NCBI RefSeq assembly: GCF_003201865.1
Contig: NZ_QJJJ01000011.1
Span: forward strand, 62,001-126,000
Reading direction: 5' to 3'
Source of the DNA: Methylobacterium sp. B4
Lineage (GTDB): Bacteria; Pseudomonadota; Alphaproteobacteria; Rhizobiales; Beijerinckiaceae
Length of the DNA stretch: 64,000 bases
Below are positions 45,584 through 54,635 of the stretch, one piece after another. Positions within the stretch are counted from its first letter, which is position 1, and every line of letters begins with the position of its first letter. A program made the position numbers and the translations under genes. The notes beneath the pieces are model-generated. The model saw only the letters and a program-made list of their open reading frames with translations, made no database searches and was not told the DNA's origin.

Positions 45584-45607
45584 TCCCGTGATCCCCGGAT
45601 CACGGGA
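45584..45607 (+). terminator. Perfect hairpin after the exported hypothetical gene
   Basis: TCCCGTGATC (45584-45593), loop CCCG, GATCACGGGA (45598-45607) form a perfect 10-bp stem 38 bp after the stop at 45546. No U-run follows, but its strength and position suggest transcript ending or 3' protection. Confidence 0.5.
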
Positions 45608-45678
45608 GACGGAACGCATGGAAGCCGTCTCGGGCCCGCGCCGCCGGGCGATCGAGCGAGAGCTGCGGGAGAACGGGC

Positions 45679-46344
45679 ATGGGTCTGCTGGATCAAGTCA
45701 TCGGCGGCGTCGTGGGACAGGTTCTGGGGGGCGGGCGCGGCGGGGCGCTGGCCTCGCCCGTGGTCAAGGCGCTGCTCATGCTGCTGCTGGCGAAGGGTGC
45801 AAGCGGCGGGCTCGGCGACATTCTCGGGCGCGGACGTGGCGAGCCCGAGGGGAATCCTCACTCCGGCCCGGGAGCGGATGACGGCGATCTTGGCGGGTTC
45901 GGCCAGGGCCGGCGCGGCGAGCCGTTGGCGCGGGACGACCTGTCCGGGGGTGATTTCGGCGACCTCGCCGGCATGCTCGACGGCCCCGGCGGTGCGTCCG
46001 GCAGCCGCTCGCCGGGGGACGGCCCCTATGCCGGCCTCGACCGGGAGCCGGAGGACGGGGGCGGCCCCGTCGCGGGCGGGCTCGACGGCCTGATCCAGAG
46101 CTTCGAGCGGAGCGGGCTCGGCGACGTGATCGGCTCCTGGATCGCTCAAGGTCCCAACCGGGAGATCCCCCCGAACCGCCTTGCCGACGCCCTCGGCCCC
46201 GGCACGGTCGATGATCTCAGCCGCGAGACCGGCTTGAAGCGCGAGGATCTGCTGGCCCAGCTCGCCCAGGCCCTGCCCGGCGTGATCGACGCCCTGACAC
46301 CCCAGGGGCGCGCGCCGGACCGCGCGGAACGCGACGGCTGGTAG
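45679..46344 (+). CDS. YidB-family (DUF937) protein
   Basis: A 221-aa protein. The start MGLLDQVIGGVVGQVLGG and a short hydrophobic helix (SPVVKALLMLLLAKG) are followed by a Gly/Asp-rich low-complexity linker (about 45-130). The family's C-terminal domain then follows: LDGLIQSFERSGLGDVIGSW, NREIPPNRLADALGPGTVDDL and LLAQLAQALPGVIDALTP. Function is unknown for the family. The glycine-rich start is not a double-glycine leader, since it lacks the preceding ELxxI pattern. Confidence 0.88.
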   Translation: MGLLDQVIGGVVGQVLGGGRGGALASPVVKALLMLLLAKGASGGLGDILGRGRGEPEGNPHSGPGADDGDLGGFGQGRRGEPLARDDLSGGDFGDLAGMLDGPGGASGSRSPGDGPYAGLDREPEDGGGPVAGGLDGLIQSFERSGLGDVIGSWIAQGPNREIPPNRLADALGPGTVDDLSRETGLKREDLLAQLAQALPGVIDALTPQGRAPDRAERDGW

Positions 46345-46368
46345 AGCCGGTCGCGGCAGGACGGCACC

Positions 46369-47103
46369 ATGGCTTACGAACTCCACTATTGGCCGATGAT
46401 CCCCGGGCGCGGCGAGTTCGTGCGGCTTGCCCTCGAACAGGCCGGCGCGGATTACGTCGATGTCGCCCGCCTGCCCGAGGCGGAGGGCGGCGGCATCGAG
46501 GCCATGATGGACCGCTTGGAGGACGAGCCGCTGCGCCCGCCCTTCGCGCCGCCCTTGCTCAGGGACGGCGATCTCGTTATCGGACAGACCGCGGCGATCC
46601 TGCTCTATCTCGGCCCCCGCCTCGGCCTCGTCGGCGCGAGCGAGGCCGACCGGATCTGGACGCACCAGATCCAGCTGACGATCGCCGACATGGTGGCGGA
46701 AGCCGACGACACCCACCATCCGATCGCCGCGAGCCTCACCTACGAGGAGCAGCAGGCGGAGGCGCGGCGGCGCGCGGACGATTTCTGCGAGGGCCGCATG
46801 CCGAAGTTCCTGGGCTGGTTCGAGCGGGTGCTCGCCCGCAACCCGGCGGGTCCGGAGCATCTGGCCGGCGCCGCGCTGAGCTATGCCGATACCTCCCTGT
46901 TCCACCTCGTCGAGGGCCTGCGCTACGCCTTTCCGAACGCGGCCGGCCGCGCCCTGGAGCAGACGCCGCGGGTCGCCGCCCACGCGGCCCGTGTCGGGGC
47001 GCTGCCGCGGATCGCGGCCTACCGCGCCAGCGACCGACGCCTGCCCTTCGATGAGCAGGGCATCTTCCGGCACTATCCGGAGCTCGATCGTGCGTCATCG
47101 TAA
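46369..47103 (+). CDS. Glutathione S-transferase family protein
   Basis: A 244-aa GST. The thioredoxin-fold N-domain shows LHYWPMIPGRGEFVRLALEQAG and the glutathione-binding turn with IGQTAAILLYLGPRLGL near residues 65-85. The all-helical C-domain shows WFERVLARNP and SYADTSLFHLVEGL. The first-turn residues (MIPGRGE) resemble sigma/alpha-type GSTs where a Tyr activates glutathione. Substrate unknown. It starts 24 bp after the YidB-like gene, probably co-transcribed. Confidence 0.9.
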   Translation: MAYELHYWPMIPGRGEFVRLALEQAGADYVDVARLPEAEGGGIEAMMDRLEDEPLRPPFAPPLLRDGDLVIGQTAAILLYLGPRLGLVGASEADRIWTHQIQLTIADMVAEADDTHHPIAASLTYEEQQAEARRRADDFCEGRMPKFLGWFERVLARNPAGPEHLAGAALSYADTSLFHLVEGLRYAFPNAAGRALEQTPRVAAHAARVGALPRIAAYRASDRRLPFDEQGIFRHYPELDRASS

Positions 47104-47184
47104 GGTGGCGGGTGCAGCGGAAATGCGACGGTTCGGTTAAACGGTCGCGCTTGCGCCGTCCCGTGGCGTGTTACACTCCCGACT

Positions 47185-49578
47185 GTGAGCATGACCGAGA
47201 GCCCGTATCGCCGCATCGAGGAGCTGGAAGCCGAGTTGGTGCGCCTGCGAGCGGGCGAAACCTCTGCCGACCCGGCTCGTGACGCTTTCCGCGCGGCGCA
47301 GGACCATCTCGCCCGGGCGCAGGACGCTGCCGGGATCGGCATGTTCACCCTCGATCTGCGCGCGGGCGTGCTGCATCCGAGCCCCGCTTTCTGCCGCCTT
47401 CACGGCCTGGACGCGTGCGAGAGCCATCCCTTCTCGGTCTTCGCGCAACGGATCGCGTCGGAGGATGCCGCGGCCCTGCCCTCGCCCGAGGAGCCGGCGG
47501 CGCGGGAGGTGATCTACCGCGTGCGCAACCGCGCCACCGGCGCGTTCCGCTGGCTCGCCCGCACCGTCGAGGTGGAGCGCGACGCCGACGGCCGGCCGGT
47601 GCGGATCTCGGGCGTGGTGCGGGACGTGACCGAGCAGCGCGCACAGCGCACGGCCCTGGCCGAGAGCGAGCAGCACTACCGCACGCTGTTCGAGCAGATG
47701 GACGAGGGTTACTGCGTCATCGAGTTCCTCGATGGTCCCCATGGGCCGTTGAGCGACTACGTCCACGTGGAGGCCAACCGCGCCTACGCGCAGCATGCCG
47801 GCATCGAGAACGTGGTCGGGCAGCGCCTGCGCGCGATGGTCGGCGACGAGGCCGACGGCTGGGTCGAGCTCTACGGCGGCGTGCTGCGCACCGGCCGGCC
47901 GATCCGCTTCCAGCGCGAGCTCGTCGCCACGGGCCGCTACCTCGAACTCGCCGCCTTCCGCATCGAGCCGCCCGAGCGGCGGCAGGTGGCGGTCCTGTTC
48001 CAGGACATCACCGCCCGGCGCCGCGTCGAACACCTGCTCCATTCCAAGACCGCCGACCTGGAGGCGGAGGTGGTGGCGCAGAGGCGCGACCGCGACCGGG
48101 TCTGGACGCTCTCGCCGGTCCTCAAGGTCGTGGCCCTGCCCGACGGACGGATCGAGGCGGTGAACCCCTCGTGGAGCCGGGCTCTGGGCTGGTCGCCGGA
48201 GGAGACGGTCGGACGGCTCGTCTCCGAATTCTTCGCTCCCGAGGAGCGCGAGACGGCAGGCCACACGTTGGAGCGGCTCGTGGCGGGCGCTTCGGCCGAT
48301 CTCGAACTGAGCTGCCTGCCCAAGGAGGGCGGCGCCCGCCGGGTGCTCTGGACCTTCGTGCCCGCCGACGGCCTGCTCTACGGCTTCGGCCGCGACATCA
48401 CCGAGCAGCGGCTGGCCGAGGATGCCCTGCGCCAGTCGCAGAAGCTGGAGGCGGTGGGTCAGCTCACCGGGGGCGTGGCCCACGACTTCAACAACCTGCT
48501 CACCATCATCCGCTCCTCGGTGGAGTTCCTGCGCCGGCCGGATCTCGCCCCGGAGCGTAAGGGCCGCTACCTCGACGCGGTCTCCGACACCGTGGACCGG
48601 GCGGCCAAGCTCACCGGCCAGCTCCTCGCCTTCGCCCGGCGCCAGGCGCTCAAACCCGAGACCTTCGACGTGTGCGAGCGGCTGCGCAGCATCTGCGAGA
48701 TGCTCGACTCCGTGACCGGCGCGCGCATCCGCGTGGTGACCGACCTGCCCGGCGAGCCCTGCTACGTCCGGGCCGATGCGAGCCAGTTCGAGACCGCGCT
48801 CGTCAACATGGCCGTCAACGCCCGCGACGCCATGGACGGCGAGGGCCGGCTCACCCTGCATCTCGACGGCGGCGCGCCGATGCCGCCCATCCGCGGCCAT
48901 GCGGGGGCGAGAGGCCCCTTCGTCGCGGTCTCCGTCTCCGATACCGGCAGCGGCATCGCCGCGGCGGATCTCGGGCGCATCTTCGAGCCGTTCTTCACCA
49001 CCAAGGAAGTGGGCAAGGGCACAGGCCTCGGCCTCTCCCAGGTGATCGGTTTTGCCAAGCAGTCGGGCGGGGACGTGGACGTGAGGAGCCGCGCGGGCGA
49101 GGGCACGCGCTTCACCCTCTTCCTGCCCCAGGTCGCCGCGCCCGCGCAGGCCCCTGCCCTCACCGAACCGAGGCCGGAGACGGGCGAGACGGCGCGCCTC
49201 GCGATCCTCGTGGTCGAGGACAACCTCGAAGTCGGGCGCTTCTGCACGCAGATCCTGGAGGAACTCGGCCACCGCCCGGTCTGGGCCGAGAACGCCGAGG
49301 CCGCCCTGGAGGAACTGGAGCGCGCCGAGGACGCCTTCGACGCCGTCTTCTCCGACGTGGTGATGCCCGGCATGGGCGGCATCGCCCTGGCCCGCCTCCT
49401 GCGCGAGCGCTACCCGACCCTGCCGGTGGTGCTCACCTCCGGCTACAGCCACGTTCTGGCCCAGGACGACGCCCACGGCTTCGAATTGCTACGCAAGCCC
49501 TACTCGGCGGCGGAGCTGGCGCGGGTGCTGCAGGAGACGGCGGGGCGGCGGGCGAAGCGCGAGACGGCGGTGATCTAG
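47185..49578 (+). CDS. PAS-domain hybrid histidine kinase with C-terminal receiver
   Basis: A 797-aa cytoplasmic sensor with no membrane segment. A short N-terminal coiled coil leads to three PAS/PAC units (about 45-155, 165-278, 305-412; closing GVVRDVTEQR, VLFQDITARR and GFGRDITEQR). HisKA has His433 in GGVAHDFNNLL. The ATPase has NMAVNARDAMDGEG, DTGSGI and FEPFFTTKEVGKGTGLGL. The receiver (671-797) has the acidic pair in VVEDN and phospho-acceptor Asp724 (FSDVVMPGM), with Lys in LRKPYS. The architecture is typical of soluble Rhizobiales kinases; the signal is unknown. Confidence 0.94.
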   Translation: MSMTESPYRRIEELEAELVRLRAGETSADPARDAFRAAQDHLARAQDAAGIGMFTLDLRAGVLHPSPAFCRLHGLDACESHPFSVFAQRIASEDAAALPSPEEPAAREVIYRVRNRATGAFRWLARTVEVERDADGRPVRISGVVRDVTEQRAQRTALAESEQHYRTLFEQMDEGYCVIEFLDGPHGPLSDYVHVEANRAYAQHAGIENVVGQRLRAMVGDEADGWVELYGGVLRTGRPIRFQRELVATGRYLELAAFRIEPPERRQVAVLFQDITARRRVEHLLHSKTADLEAEVVAQRRDRDRVWTLSPVLKVVALPDGRIEAVNPSWSRALGWSPEETVGRLVSEFFAPEERETAGHTLERLVAGASADLELSCLPKEGGARRVLWTFVPADGLLYGFGRDITEQRLAEDALRQSQKLEAVGQLTGGVAHDFNNLLTIIRSSVEFLRRPDLAPERKGRYLDAVSDTVDRAAKLTGQLLAFARRQALKPETFDVCERLRSICEMLDSVTGARIRVVTDLPGEPCYVRADASQFETALVNMAVNARDAMDGEGRLTLHLDGGAPMPPIRGHAGARGPFVAVSVSDTGSGIAAADLGRIFEPFFTTKEVGKGTGLGLSQVIGFAKQSGGDVDVRSRAGEGTRFTLFLPQVAAPAQAPALTEPRPETGETARLAILVVEDNLEVGRFCTQILEELGHRPVWAENAEAALEELERAEDAFDAVFSDVVMPGMGGIALARLLRERYPTLPVVLTSGYSHVLAQDDAHGFELLRKPYSAAELARVLQETAGRRAKRETAVI

Positions 49579-49659
49579 CGGCGCAAGCCTGACGCGCGGC
49601 AGCCCCTCCCGAGGGACCGCCCCGAGGAAGGATCCCGGCTCGGCCTCGCGCAGAAGCGC

Positions 49660-51219
49660 TCACTCGCTCGGCCGATCGAGCGTGCCGAGACCGTTCGCGT
49701 TCAGTGCATCCACCGTCACGGCGGCAGCCTTCCCGCCGCTTCCGACGGCGAAGCGGATCGCGGACGGATTGTCGGGGGCCTCCGCATCCGGGAAGCAGAG
49801 GAAGACATCGCGATCGAAGTGCCGCAACGGATAGGTCCGCGCGCCGCCGGGCCCGAGCGTCAGGGTCAGGCGACCATCGACCTCCGCCACCTCGGCGTCG
49901 CCGACATACGCGTTGGCGTAACGGCCCGCATAGGCCGACAGGGACAGCGCGGCCGAGGCATTTGCAGGAATCCGCTCGTAGACGGCACGGTTCGCCGCCA
50001 CGCTCGGCGCGAACATGCTCGTGTAGGCCTTGCCCCATTCCTTCAGCCAATCCTTGCGGATCCGGCCATCGAAGACGAGGTCCGCGAAGCTGTCGGCAAG
50101 GCCTTCCGGAACGCCCGAGGGGAAAGCGTTCGTCAGCAAGACGATGCCGAGCTTCGCCTCCGGATGGATCGAGACGAGGGTCTGCGCGCCGACGCTGAAG
50201 GCGCCGGCGTGGCCCCAGACGAGACCGTGGCGGCCGTACTCGACATTCCAGCCCAGGCCGTAGAACGAAGCGCCCCCGGTCACGGGATTGGAGCCGCGTG
50301 CCGTGAGCGGCACATGCGTCTGAGCGAGCGCCGCCTCGGAAACGAGTTGCCTGCGCTCGAAACGGCCGTTGCCGATTTCGAGCCGCATCCAGCGGGCGAG
50401 ATCGCGGATGGTGGAGCTGACGCCGCCGGCCGGGGCCTGCGCGTCGGGATTCCGCCTGACCCTGGCGGTCCACGCGCCGTCGAGCCTGACATGAAGCGCC
50501 GCACGATCGACGCGACTCAGGAAACCGTCCTGCGTCGTGCTCGTGGATGTCATGCCCAGAGGGCCGAAGAGCTTTTCGCGCGCCACGGCGTCCCAGGACC
50601 GGCCGGTCGGCCGGGCGGCGGCGCCGGCGCCCTCCGTGAAGCCGAAATTGCTGTAGGCGTAGCCAGCCCGGAAGCTGGAGGACGGTCGCACGAGGCGCAG
50701 CCTGCGAAGGATCTCGTCGCGATCGTAGCCGATATCCTCCAGGTCATCTCCGGCCCGGCCCGGCAAGCCGCTGCGATGATTGAGAAAGTCCCGCACGGTG
50801 ACCTGCGAGGTCGAGTAGGGTTCGTGAAGCTGAAAGGTGGGATCGAGATCGGCGATGCGGGAATTCCAGTCGACGACACCCTCGCTCACGAGAGCCGCCA
50901 CGACGGTCGAGGTCACGGGCTTGGACAGGGACGCGATCTGAAAGACCGTCTCCGGCCCGACCCGGTCGGGCTTCCCGACCTCCCTGAGGCCGAAGCCTTT
51001 CAGGAAGAGCGTCTCGTCGCCGTAGACCACCGCAATCGCGAGGCCCGGGACTTCGCCCGCGTCGATGGCTTGTTGCGCCAGCGCTTCGAGGGCCGGCAGC
51101 TTCGCCTCGACCTGCGCGCGAGTGAGGCTCTGGCCGAACGCGCTTCCCTGACCACCCCAAACGGCGCCGAGCATCAGGCAGGCATGGACCATGAACCGAC
51201 GCGATCGAAGCCGCTGCAT
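49660..51219 (-). CDS. Exported serine hydrolase of the beta-lactamase class C family
   Basis: A 519-aa penicillin-binding-protein-like hydrolase. The signal peptide spans about residues 1-29 (FMVHACLMLGAVWGGQGSAFG). The catalytic SxxK is Ser97-Lys100 (QIASLSKPVTST), YxN is Tyr189-Asn191 (YAYSNFGF), and the third motif is HAG in LVWGHAGAFSVG. A C-terminal ~110-residue extension follows (LSAYAGRYANAYVGDAEV), a lipocalin-like domain seen in such esterases. True beta-lactamase activity cannot be claimed; many relatives are esterases or peptidases. Confidence 0.9.
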   Translation of the reverse strand: MQRLRSRRFMVHACLMLGAVWGGQGSAFGQSLTRAQVEAKLPALEALAQQAIDAGEVPGLAIAVVYGDETLFLKGFGLREVGKPDRVGPETVFQIASLSKPVTSTVVAALVSEGVVDWNSRIADLDPTFQLHEPYSTSQVTVRDFLNHRSGLPGRAGDDLEDIGYDRDEILRRLRLVRPSSSFRAGYAYSNFGFTEGAGAAARPTGRSWDAVAREKLFGPLGMTSTSTTQDGFLSRVDRAALHVRLDGAWTARVRRNPDAQAPAGGVSSTIRDLARWMRLEIGNGRFERRQLVSEAALAQTHVPLTARGSNPVTGGASFYGLGWNVEYGRHGLVWGHAGAFSVGAQTLVSIHPEAKLGIVLLTNAFPSGVPEGLADSFADLVFDGRIRKDWLKEWGKAYTSMFAPSVAANRAVYERIPANASAALSLSAYAGRYANAYVGDAEVAEVDGRLTLTLGPGGARTYPLRHFDRDVFLCFPDAEAPDNPSAIRFAVGSGGKAAAVTVDALNANGLGTLDRPSE

Positions 51220-51405
51220 CTGATCTTCGATCCCACCGAGGATGGACCGGGTGAAGAGAATCGCACCGCGTCCACATCCGAGCCTATCGCCTCGCCACCC
51301 GCTGGCAAACCGAAACCAGTCGAAGGAATCGAGGGAGCATCACCCTCATCTGCGTCCATCTCGATGGATAAGCACCGATCGCCTGTCGGGAGCAGGCCGG
51401 TCCGA

Positions 51406-51427
51406 ATTGTCTTCAGACAAAGACAAT
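51406..51427. promoter_or_regulatory. AT-rich inverted repeat upstream of the serine hydrolase gene
   Basis: ATTGTCTT (51406-51413), 6-nt spacer, AAGACAAT (51420-51427) is a perfect 8-bp dyad in the 295-bp gap upstream of the hydrolase (start 51219) and downstream of the flavoprotein (stop 51515). It may be an operator for the hydrolase gene or a weak terminator. The rest of the gap shows no gene. Confidence 0.4.
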
Positions 51428-51514
51428 AACGGGGCGGCGGATATCCATGGTGGGGAGGGCTGACCCGGCAGCAGGATCCAAGGGCCCGACCGCGTCCGAT
51501 CGGCCCTGTCCCCC

Positions 51515-52423
51515 TCACGCCGCCAGACGCGGAAACACCAGCGACTGGTGCAGTGAGACCCCGGCCGTGACGCCGTCGGCCGAGGCCCAGGCCACGCTGT
51601 GCGGGGAGCGGGCGACATCGCCCGCGGCGTAGACGCCCGGGATCGTGGTCTCCTTCGTGGCCTCGGTGCGGATCATCGGCCCGAGCAGCCCCTCGTCCAC
51701 CGCGCAGCCGAGTTGCTCGGCGATCGGGCTGTTCAGGCGGTGGCGTGGGCCGACGAACAGCGCGTCCAGGGCGAGGCTGCGGCCGTCGACCATGAGCGCG
51801 GCGGCAAGGGCCGAGCCGTCGCCCGCGAGCGCCCGGACGGGGCCGGGCTCGATGTCGACGCCGCGGGCCGCGAGGCGCGCGCAAGCGTCCGCCTCGGGCA
51901 TCGGATTCCCGTCGAGGAAGAGCGTGGTCGGTCCCCATTCGGCGACCAGCGCGGCCTGATGCAGCGAGATCGGGGCGGCGTACAGCACGCCGAGACGACG
52001 GCCGGCGAACTCGAAGCCGTGGCAATAGGGACAGTGCAGCACGCTCGTGCCCCAGCGCTCCGCCAGCCCGGGCAATTCGGGCAGGATGTCCGAGATGCCG
52101 AAGGCCAGGACGAGCTTGGCTGCCGCGAGGCGTTCCCCGCTCGCGAGCGTGACGCGGAAGCCGTCGCCCTGCACTTGCGCCGCGCTCGCCGTGTCCGTGA
52201 CGAGGCTCGCGTTCGGATAGGTCGCGAGCTGCGCGCGGGCCGTTGCGATCATCGCGAGCGGGTTCTGCCCATCCTGCGCGAAGAAGCCGTGCGAGGCCGC
52301 CGCGAAGCGGTTGCGCGGGGCGCCGGCATCGACCACGCAGACCCTGCGGCGGGCGCGGGCGACGTAGAGCGCCGCCGACAGGCCGGCGAAGCTGCCGCCG
52401 AGGATCACCGCATCATAGTGCAT
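51515..52423 (-). CDS. Thioredoxin reductase-like NAD(P)/FAD-dependent oxidoreductase
   Basis: A 302-aa flavoprotein. FAD-binding [16 protein letters not shown] is at 9-24. The redox CxxC is Cys131-Pro-Tyr-Cys134 ([10 protein letters not shown]), where classical TrxB has CATC. The C-terminal FAD motif is [22 protein letters not shown]. The NADPH domain appears shortened. Similar proteins reduce small disulfides or act on specialised substrates. ATG 52423 begins [10 protein letters not shown]. It overlaps the Rrf2-type regulator gene by 11 bp, so the pair is co-transcribed with the regulator first. Confidence 0.9.
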   Translation of the reverse strand: MHYDAVILGGSFAGLSAALYVARARRRVCVVDAGAPRNRFAAASHGFFAQDGQNPLAMIATARAQLATYPNASLVTDTASAAQVQGDGFRVTLASGERLAAAKLVLAFGISDILPELPGLAERWGTSVLHCPYCHGFEFAGRRLGVLYAAPISLHQAALVAEWGPTTLFLDGNPMPEADACARLAARGVDIEPGPVRALAGDGSALAAALMVDGRSLALDALFVGPRHRLNSPIAEQLGCAVDEGLLGPMIRTEATKETTIPGVYAAGDVARSPHSVAWASADGVTAGVSLHQSLVFPRLAA

Positions 52424-52889
52424 GGGTCGTCTCCGGATTGACCTCGCCGCCGCGCGCGGCGAGGCGGGCATGGAAGTCGGCGCTGAGGGCCGCCAGCGTG
52501 ATGCGGCCGAACTGGGCCATCAGCAGCGCCTCGGCCTCGCGGAAGGTCTCGTCCATCGCCGCGTTGACCGCCTGCTCGACGAGGCAGCCGGGCGCCTCCG
52601 TGCGGTGGCCCATGGCGAAGACCTCGGGGGCGCCGAGTGCCTGATAGATGTCGCGCAGGGTCACGGTTCGAAGGTCGCAGGCGATCCGCCAGCCGCCGCC
52701 ATGCCCCTTCTCCGAGCGGACGTAGCCCCGGTCGCGCAGGCCGGCCATGATGCGGCGAACGACGACCGGATTGGTCCCCATCACGCCCGCGAGGAGTTCG
52801 GAGGTCACCGGTCCCTCCATCTCCGCCATGTGCAGCAGGACGTGGAGGACGCCCGAAAGCTTGCTGTCGCGTCTCATGTAACTTTTCAT
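52413..52889 (-). CDS. Rrf2-family transcriptional regulator lacking the Fe-S cysteines
   Basis: A 158-aa Rrf2-type winged-helix protein: [39 protein letters not shown] and [19 protein letters not shown]. The three clustered cysteines of IscR/NsrR are absent; the C-terminal region has a single Cys ([10 protein letters not shown]), like the YwnA/redox-thiol branch. The start may be ATG 52889 or, four codons later, 52877. Both fall within a perfect inverted repeat. It overlaps the flavoprotein gene by 11 bp. Confidence 0.9.
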   Translation of the reverse strand: MKSYMRRDSKLSGVLHVLLHMAEMEGPVTSELLAGVMGTNPVVVRRIMAGLRDRGYVRSEKGHGGGWRIACDLRTVTLRDIYQALGAPEVFAMGHRTEAPGCLVEQAVNAAMDETFREAEALLMAQFGRITLAALSADFHARLAARGGEVNPETTHAL

Positions 52890-52904
52890 GTTTCATGAGA
52901 CGCG
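52868..52904. promoter_or_regulatory. Perfect 11-bp inverted repeat over the Rrf2 gene start
   Basis: CGCGTCTCATG (52868-52878) and CATGAGACGCG (52894-52904) are exact reverse complements around a 15-nt AT-rich spacer. The spacer holds the upstream ATG and the left arm holds the second ATG. It is either the regulator's own operator or an mRNA stem hiding the start codon. Confidence 0.65.
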
Positions 52905-52985
52905 GCCTGTCAAGCGCGCCGCTTCAGCCGTTGCGACCGCTGGAACGGGTTGAGCCGGTCCGTCGGAGGCGTGCCCCCCGCAACG

Positions 52986-53013
52986 AAAAAGGCCCGCCGG
53001 AGGGGCGGGCCTT
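52986..53013 (-). terminator. Rho-independent terminator of the lipoprotein gene
   Basis: On the minus strand, AAGGCCCGCC, a 5-nt loop, and GGCGGGCCTT (52989-53013) are followed by a run of T (A-run at 52986-52990 on the plus strand). It lies 50-80 bp after the lipoprotein stop at 53065. This is the clearest intrinsic terminator in the window. Confidence 0.8.
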
Positions 53014-53064
53014 CCTCGGCGCGTCGCCCGGCTTTTCGCCGGACGCGCCCGTATCCGAAAACGG

Positions 53065-53286
53065 TTACTGGCCGGCGGGCTTGTTGGCCGGGGCCGTGGC
53101 GGGCGGATTGGTGGGGGCCGTCGTCGCGCCGCCGGCCGGCGGGGTCGCGGGCGGCGAGGCGGGCGCGGTGGTCGTGGTGCTGGCCGGCGGCGTGGTCGTG
53201 CCGGTGGTGTCCTTCTTCTCGTCCTTGCAGGCGGCGAGGCCGAGCGCGAGCAGGCCGAGGACCGGGAGGAGCTTCATGGCACGCAT
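53065..53286 (-). CDS. Small Pro/Thr/Ala-rich lipoprotein
   Basis: A 73-aa protein with a lipoprotein signal peptide: MRAMKLLPVLGLLALGLAAC, lipobox LAAC with Cys20. The mature part is a short charged stretch followed by Thr/Pro/Ala repeats (TTTTAPASPPATPPAG), a flexible spacer. GGAG precedes ATG 53286. Function unknown. It is followed by a strong intrinsic terminator, which supports real expression. Confidence 0.75.
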   Translation of the reverse strand: MRAMKLLPVLGLLALGLAACKDEKKDTTGTTTPPASTTTTAPASPPATPPAGGATTAPTNPPATAPANKPAGQ

Positions 53287-53495
53287 GGGTGTTTCTCCGT
53301 ATCGTTGTGCCTCCGAAGTACCGCCGATGGGACGGCGCAACCGGAGATCGAGAACGGGCTTTGCCGTCTGTGGCAAAGCTGAAACACAAAGCCGTGCGGA
53401 ACCGTTCCGGCCGTTGGCGCCCCCGTGCCCAGGAAACGGGCAGTCGCGGGCCGATTTCGCGAAAATATAAGTGGGATGAAAACGCTGCGCCGGTT

Positions 53496-54395
53496 TCAGC
53501 GGGCGGGCAGGATCTGGCAGGTCTCGCAGAAGAAGGTCGAGCGGCCCCCCTGCACGATCCGCCCGACGCGCCCGGTGCAACCCCGCGTCGGGCAGGCATG
53601 GCCGACGCGGTCGTAGACGCGAAAGCCGTGCTGGAAGGCGCCCCGCTCCCCGTCCGGCCGGGCATAGTCGCGCAGGGTCGAGCCCCCGGCGGCCACCGCC
53701 TCGGTGAGCACCGCCTTGATCTCGCCGACGAGCTTCTTCGCCTTGGGCGTCGGGGCGCCGTCGGGCTTGGCCAGCGCGCCCGCGGCAAGGGCCGGGTGGA
53801 GCCCCGCCCGGTGCAGGGCCTCGCAGACGTAGATGTTGCCCAGGCCCGCGATCAGGCGCTGGTCGAGCAGGGCGGCCTTCAGCGGCGTGATCTTCTTCGC
53901 GAACAGGCGCGCGAGCCGGTCCGCGTCGAGCGCGTCCGAGAGCGGTTCGACGCCCATCCCGGCGAAGTGGCGGCAGGTCTCGAGCCCGTCCGTGGCCACG
54001 AGGTCCATGAAGCCGAAGCGGCGCACGTCGTTGTAGGTCACGGTCGCCCCGTTGTTGAGCGCCATCACCACGTGGTCGTGCTTGGGGCTGCCCAGCGCGC
54101 CCTCAAGGTAGAAGTCTCCGGGCGAGAGGTTCGAGCCGTCGGGCAGGTGCACGTCGAAGCGCCCGCTCATGCCCAGATGCAGGATCAGGCTCTCGCCGGA
54201 ATCGAGCGAGGCCGTGAGGTATTTCGCCCGCCGCGCGAGGTCGAGCACGGTCGTGCCCTCCAGCCGCTCGGCGAAGCGCTCGGGGAAGGGGAAGCGCAGG
54301 TTCGGCCGGCGCAGGGTCACGCGGGCGAAGCGCGCGCCGACCATCGCGGGGGCAAGGCCCCGGCGCACGGTTTCGACTTCGGGCAACTCGGGCAT
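53496..54395 (-). CDS. mutM: Formamidopyrimidine-DNA glycosylase
   Basis: Base-excision repair enzyme removing 8-oxoguanine, with AP-lyase activity. The 299-aa product starts [14 protein letters not shown]: catalytic Pro2 and Glu3 are present after Met removal. LHLGMSGRF and the helix-two-turn-helix [18 protein letters not shown] follow. The C-terminal zinc finger is CPTRGC then CETC. Full length. In many Rhizobiales mutM is beside ubiE; here it is not. Confidence 0.97.
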   Translation of the reverse strand: MPELPEVETVRRGLAPAMVGARFARVTLRRPNLRFPFPERFAERLEGTTVLDLARRAKYLTASLDSGESLILHLGMSGRFDVHLPDGSNLSPGDFYLEGALGSPKHDHVVMALNNGATVTYNDVRRFGFMDLVATDGLETCRHFAGMGVEPLSDALDADRLARLFAKKITPLKAALLDQRLIAGLGNIYVCEALHRAGLHPALAAGALAKPDGAPTPKAKKLVGEIKAVLTEAVAAGGSTLRDYARPDGERGAFQHGFRVYDRVGHACPTRGCTGRVGRIVQGGRSTFFCETCQILPAR

Positions 54396-54635
54396 GGTGG
54401 CTTGTGTCGAAGCGTCTCTGGGAATCGGAAGAGCTGTAGCCCCCTCCCCGGCCCCCGCGCGAGCCCCGGCGGGTGTCGCGCAGCCGCCACGGTGTCGCGG
54501 GGCCCGGCCGCGCGCCGCGCGGGGCGGAACCCCGGGGCGGGCAAATCGCTTGCTCACTGCCAAGTCTTTTCGCGCAAACCGGTTCTTCGCGGCCGCCGGT
54601 CCGGCGGCGCGTCAGCGTTTTCGGAGACGCAGGGA

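Noticed and set aside
45679..45780. Glycine-rich start of the YidB-like protein as a second double-glycine leader
   Set aside because: It lacks the ELxxI spacing before the glycines and belongs to a 221-aa family protein.
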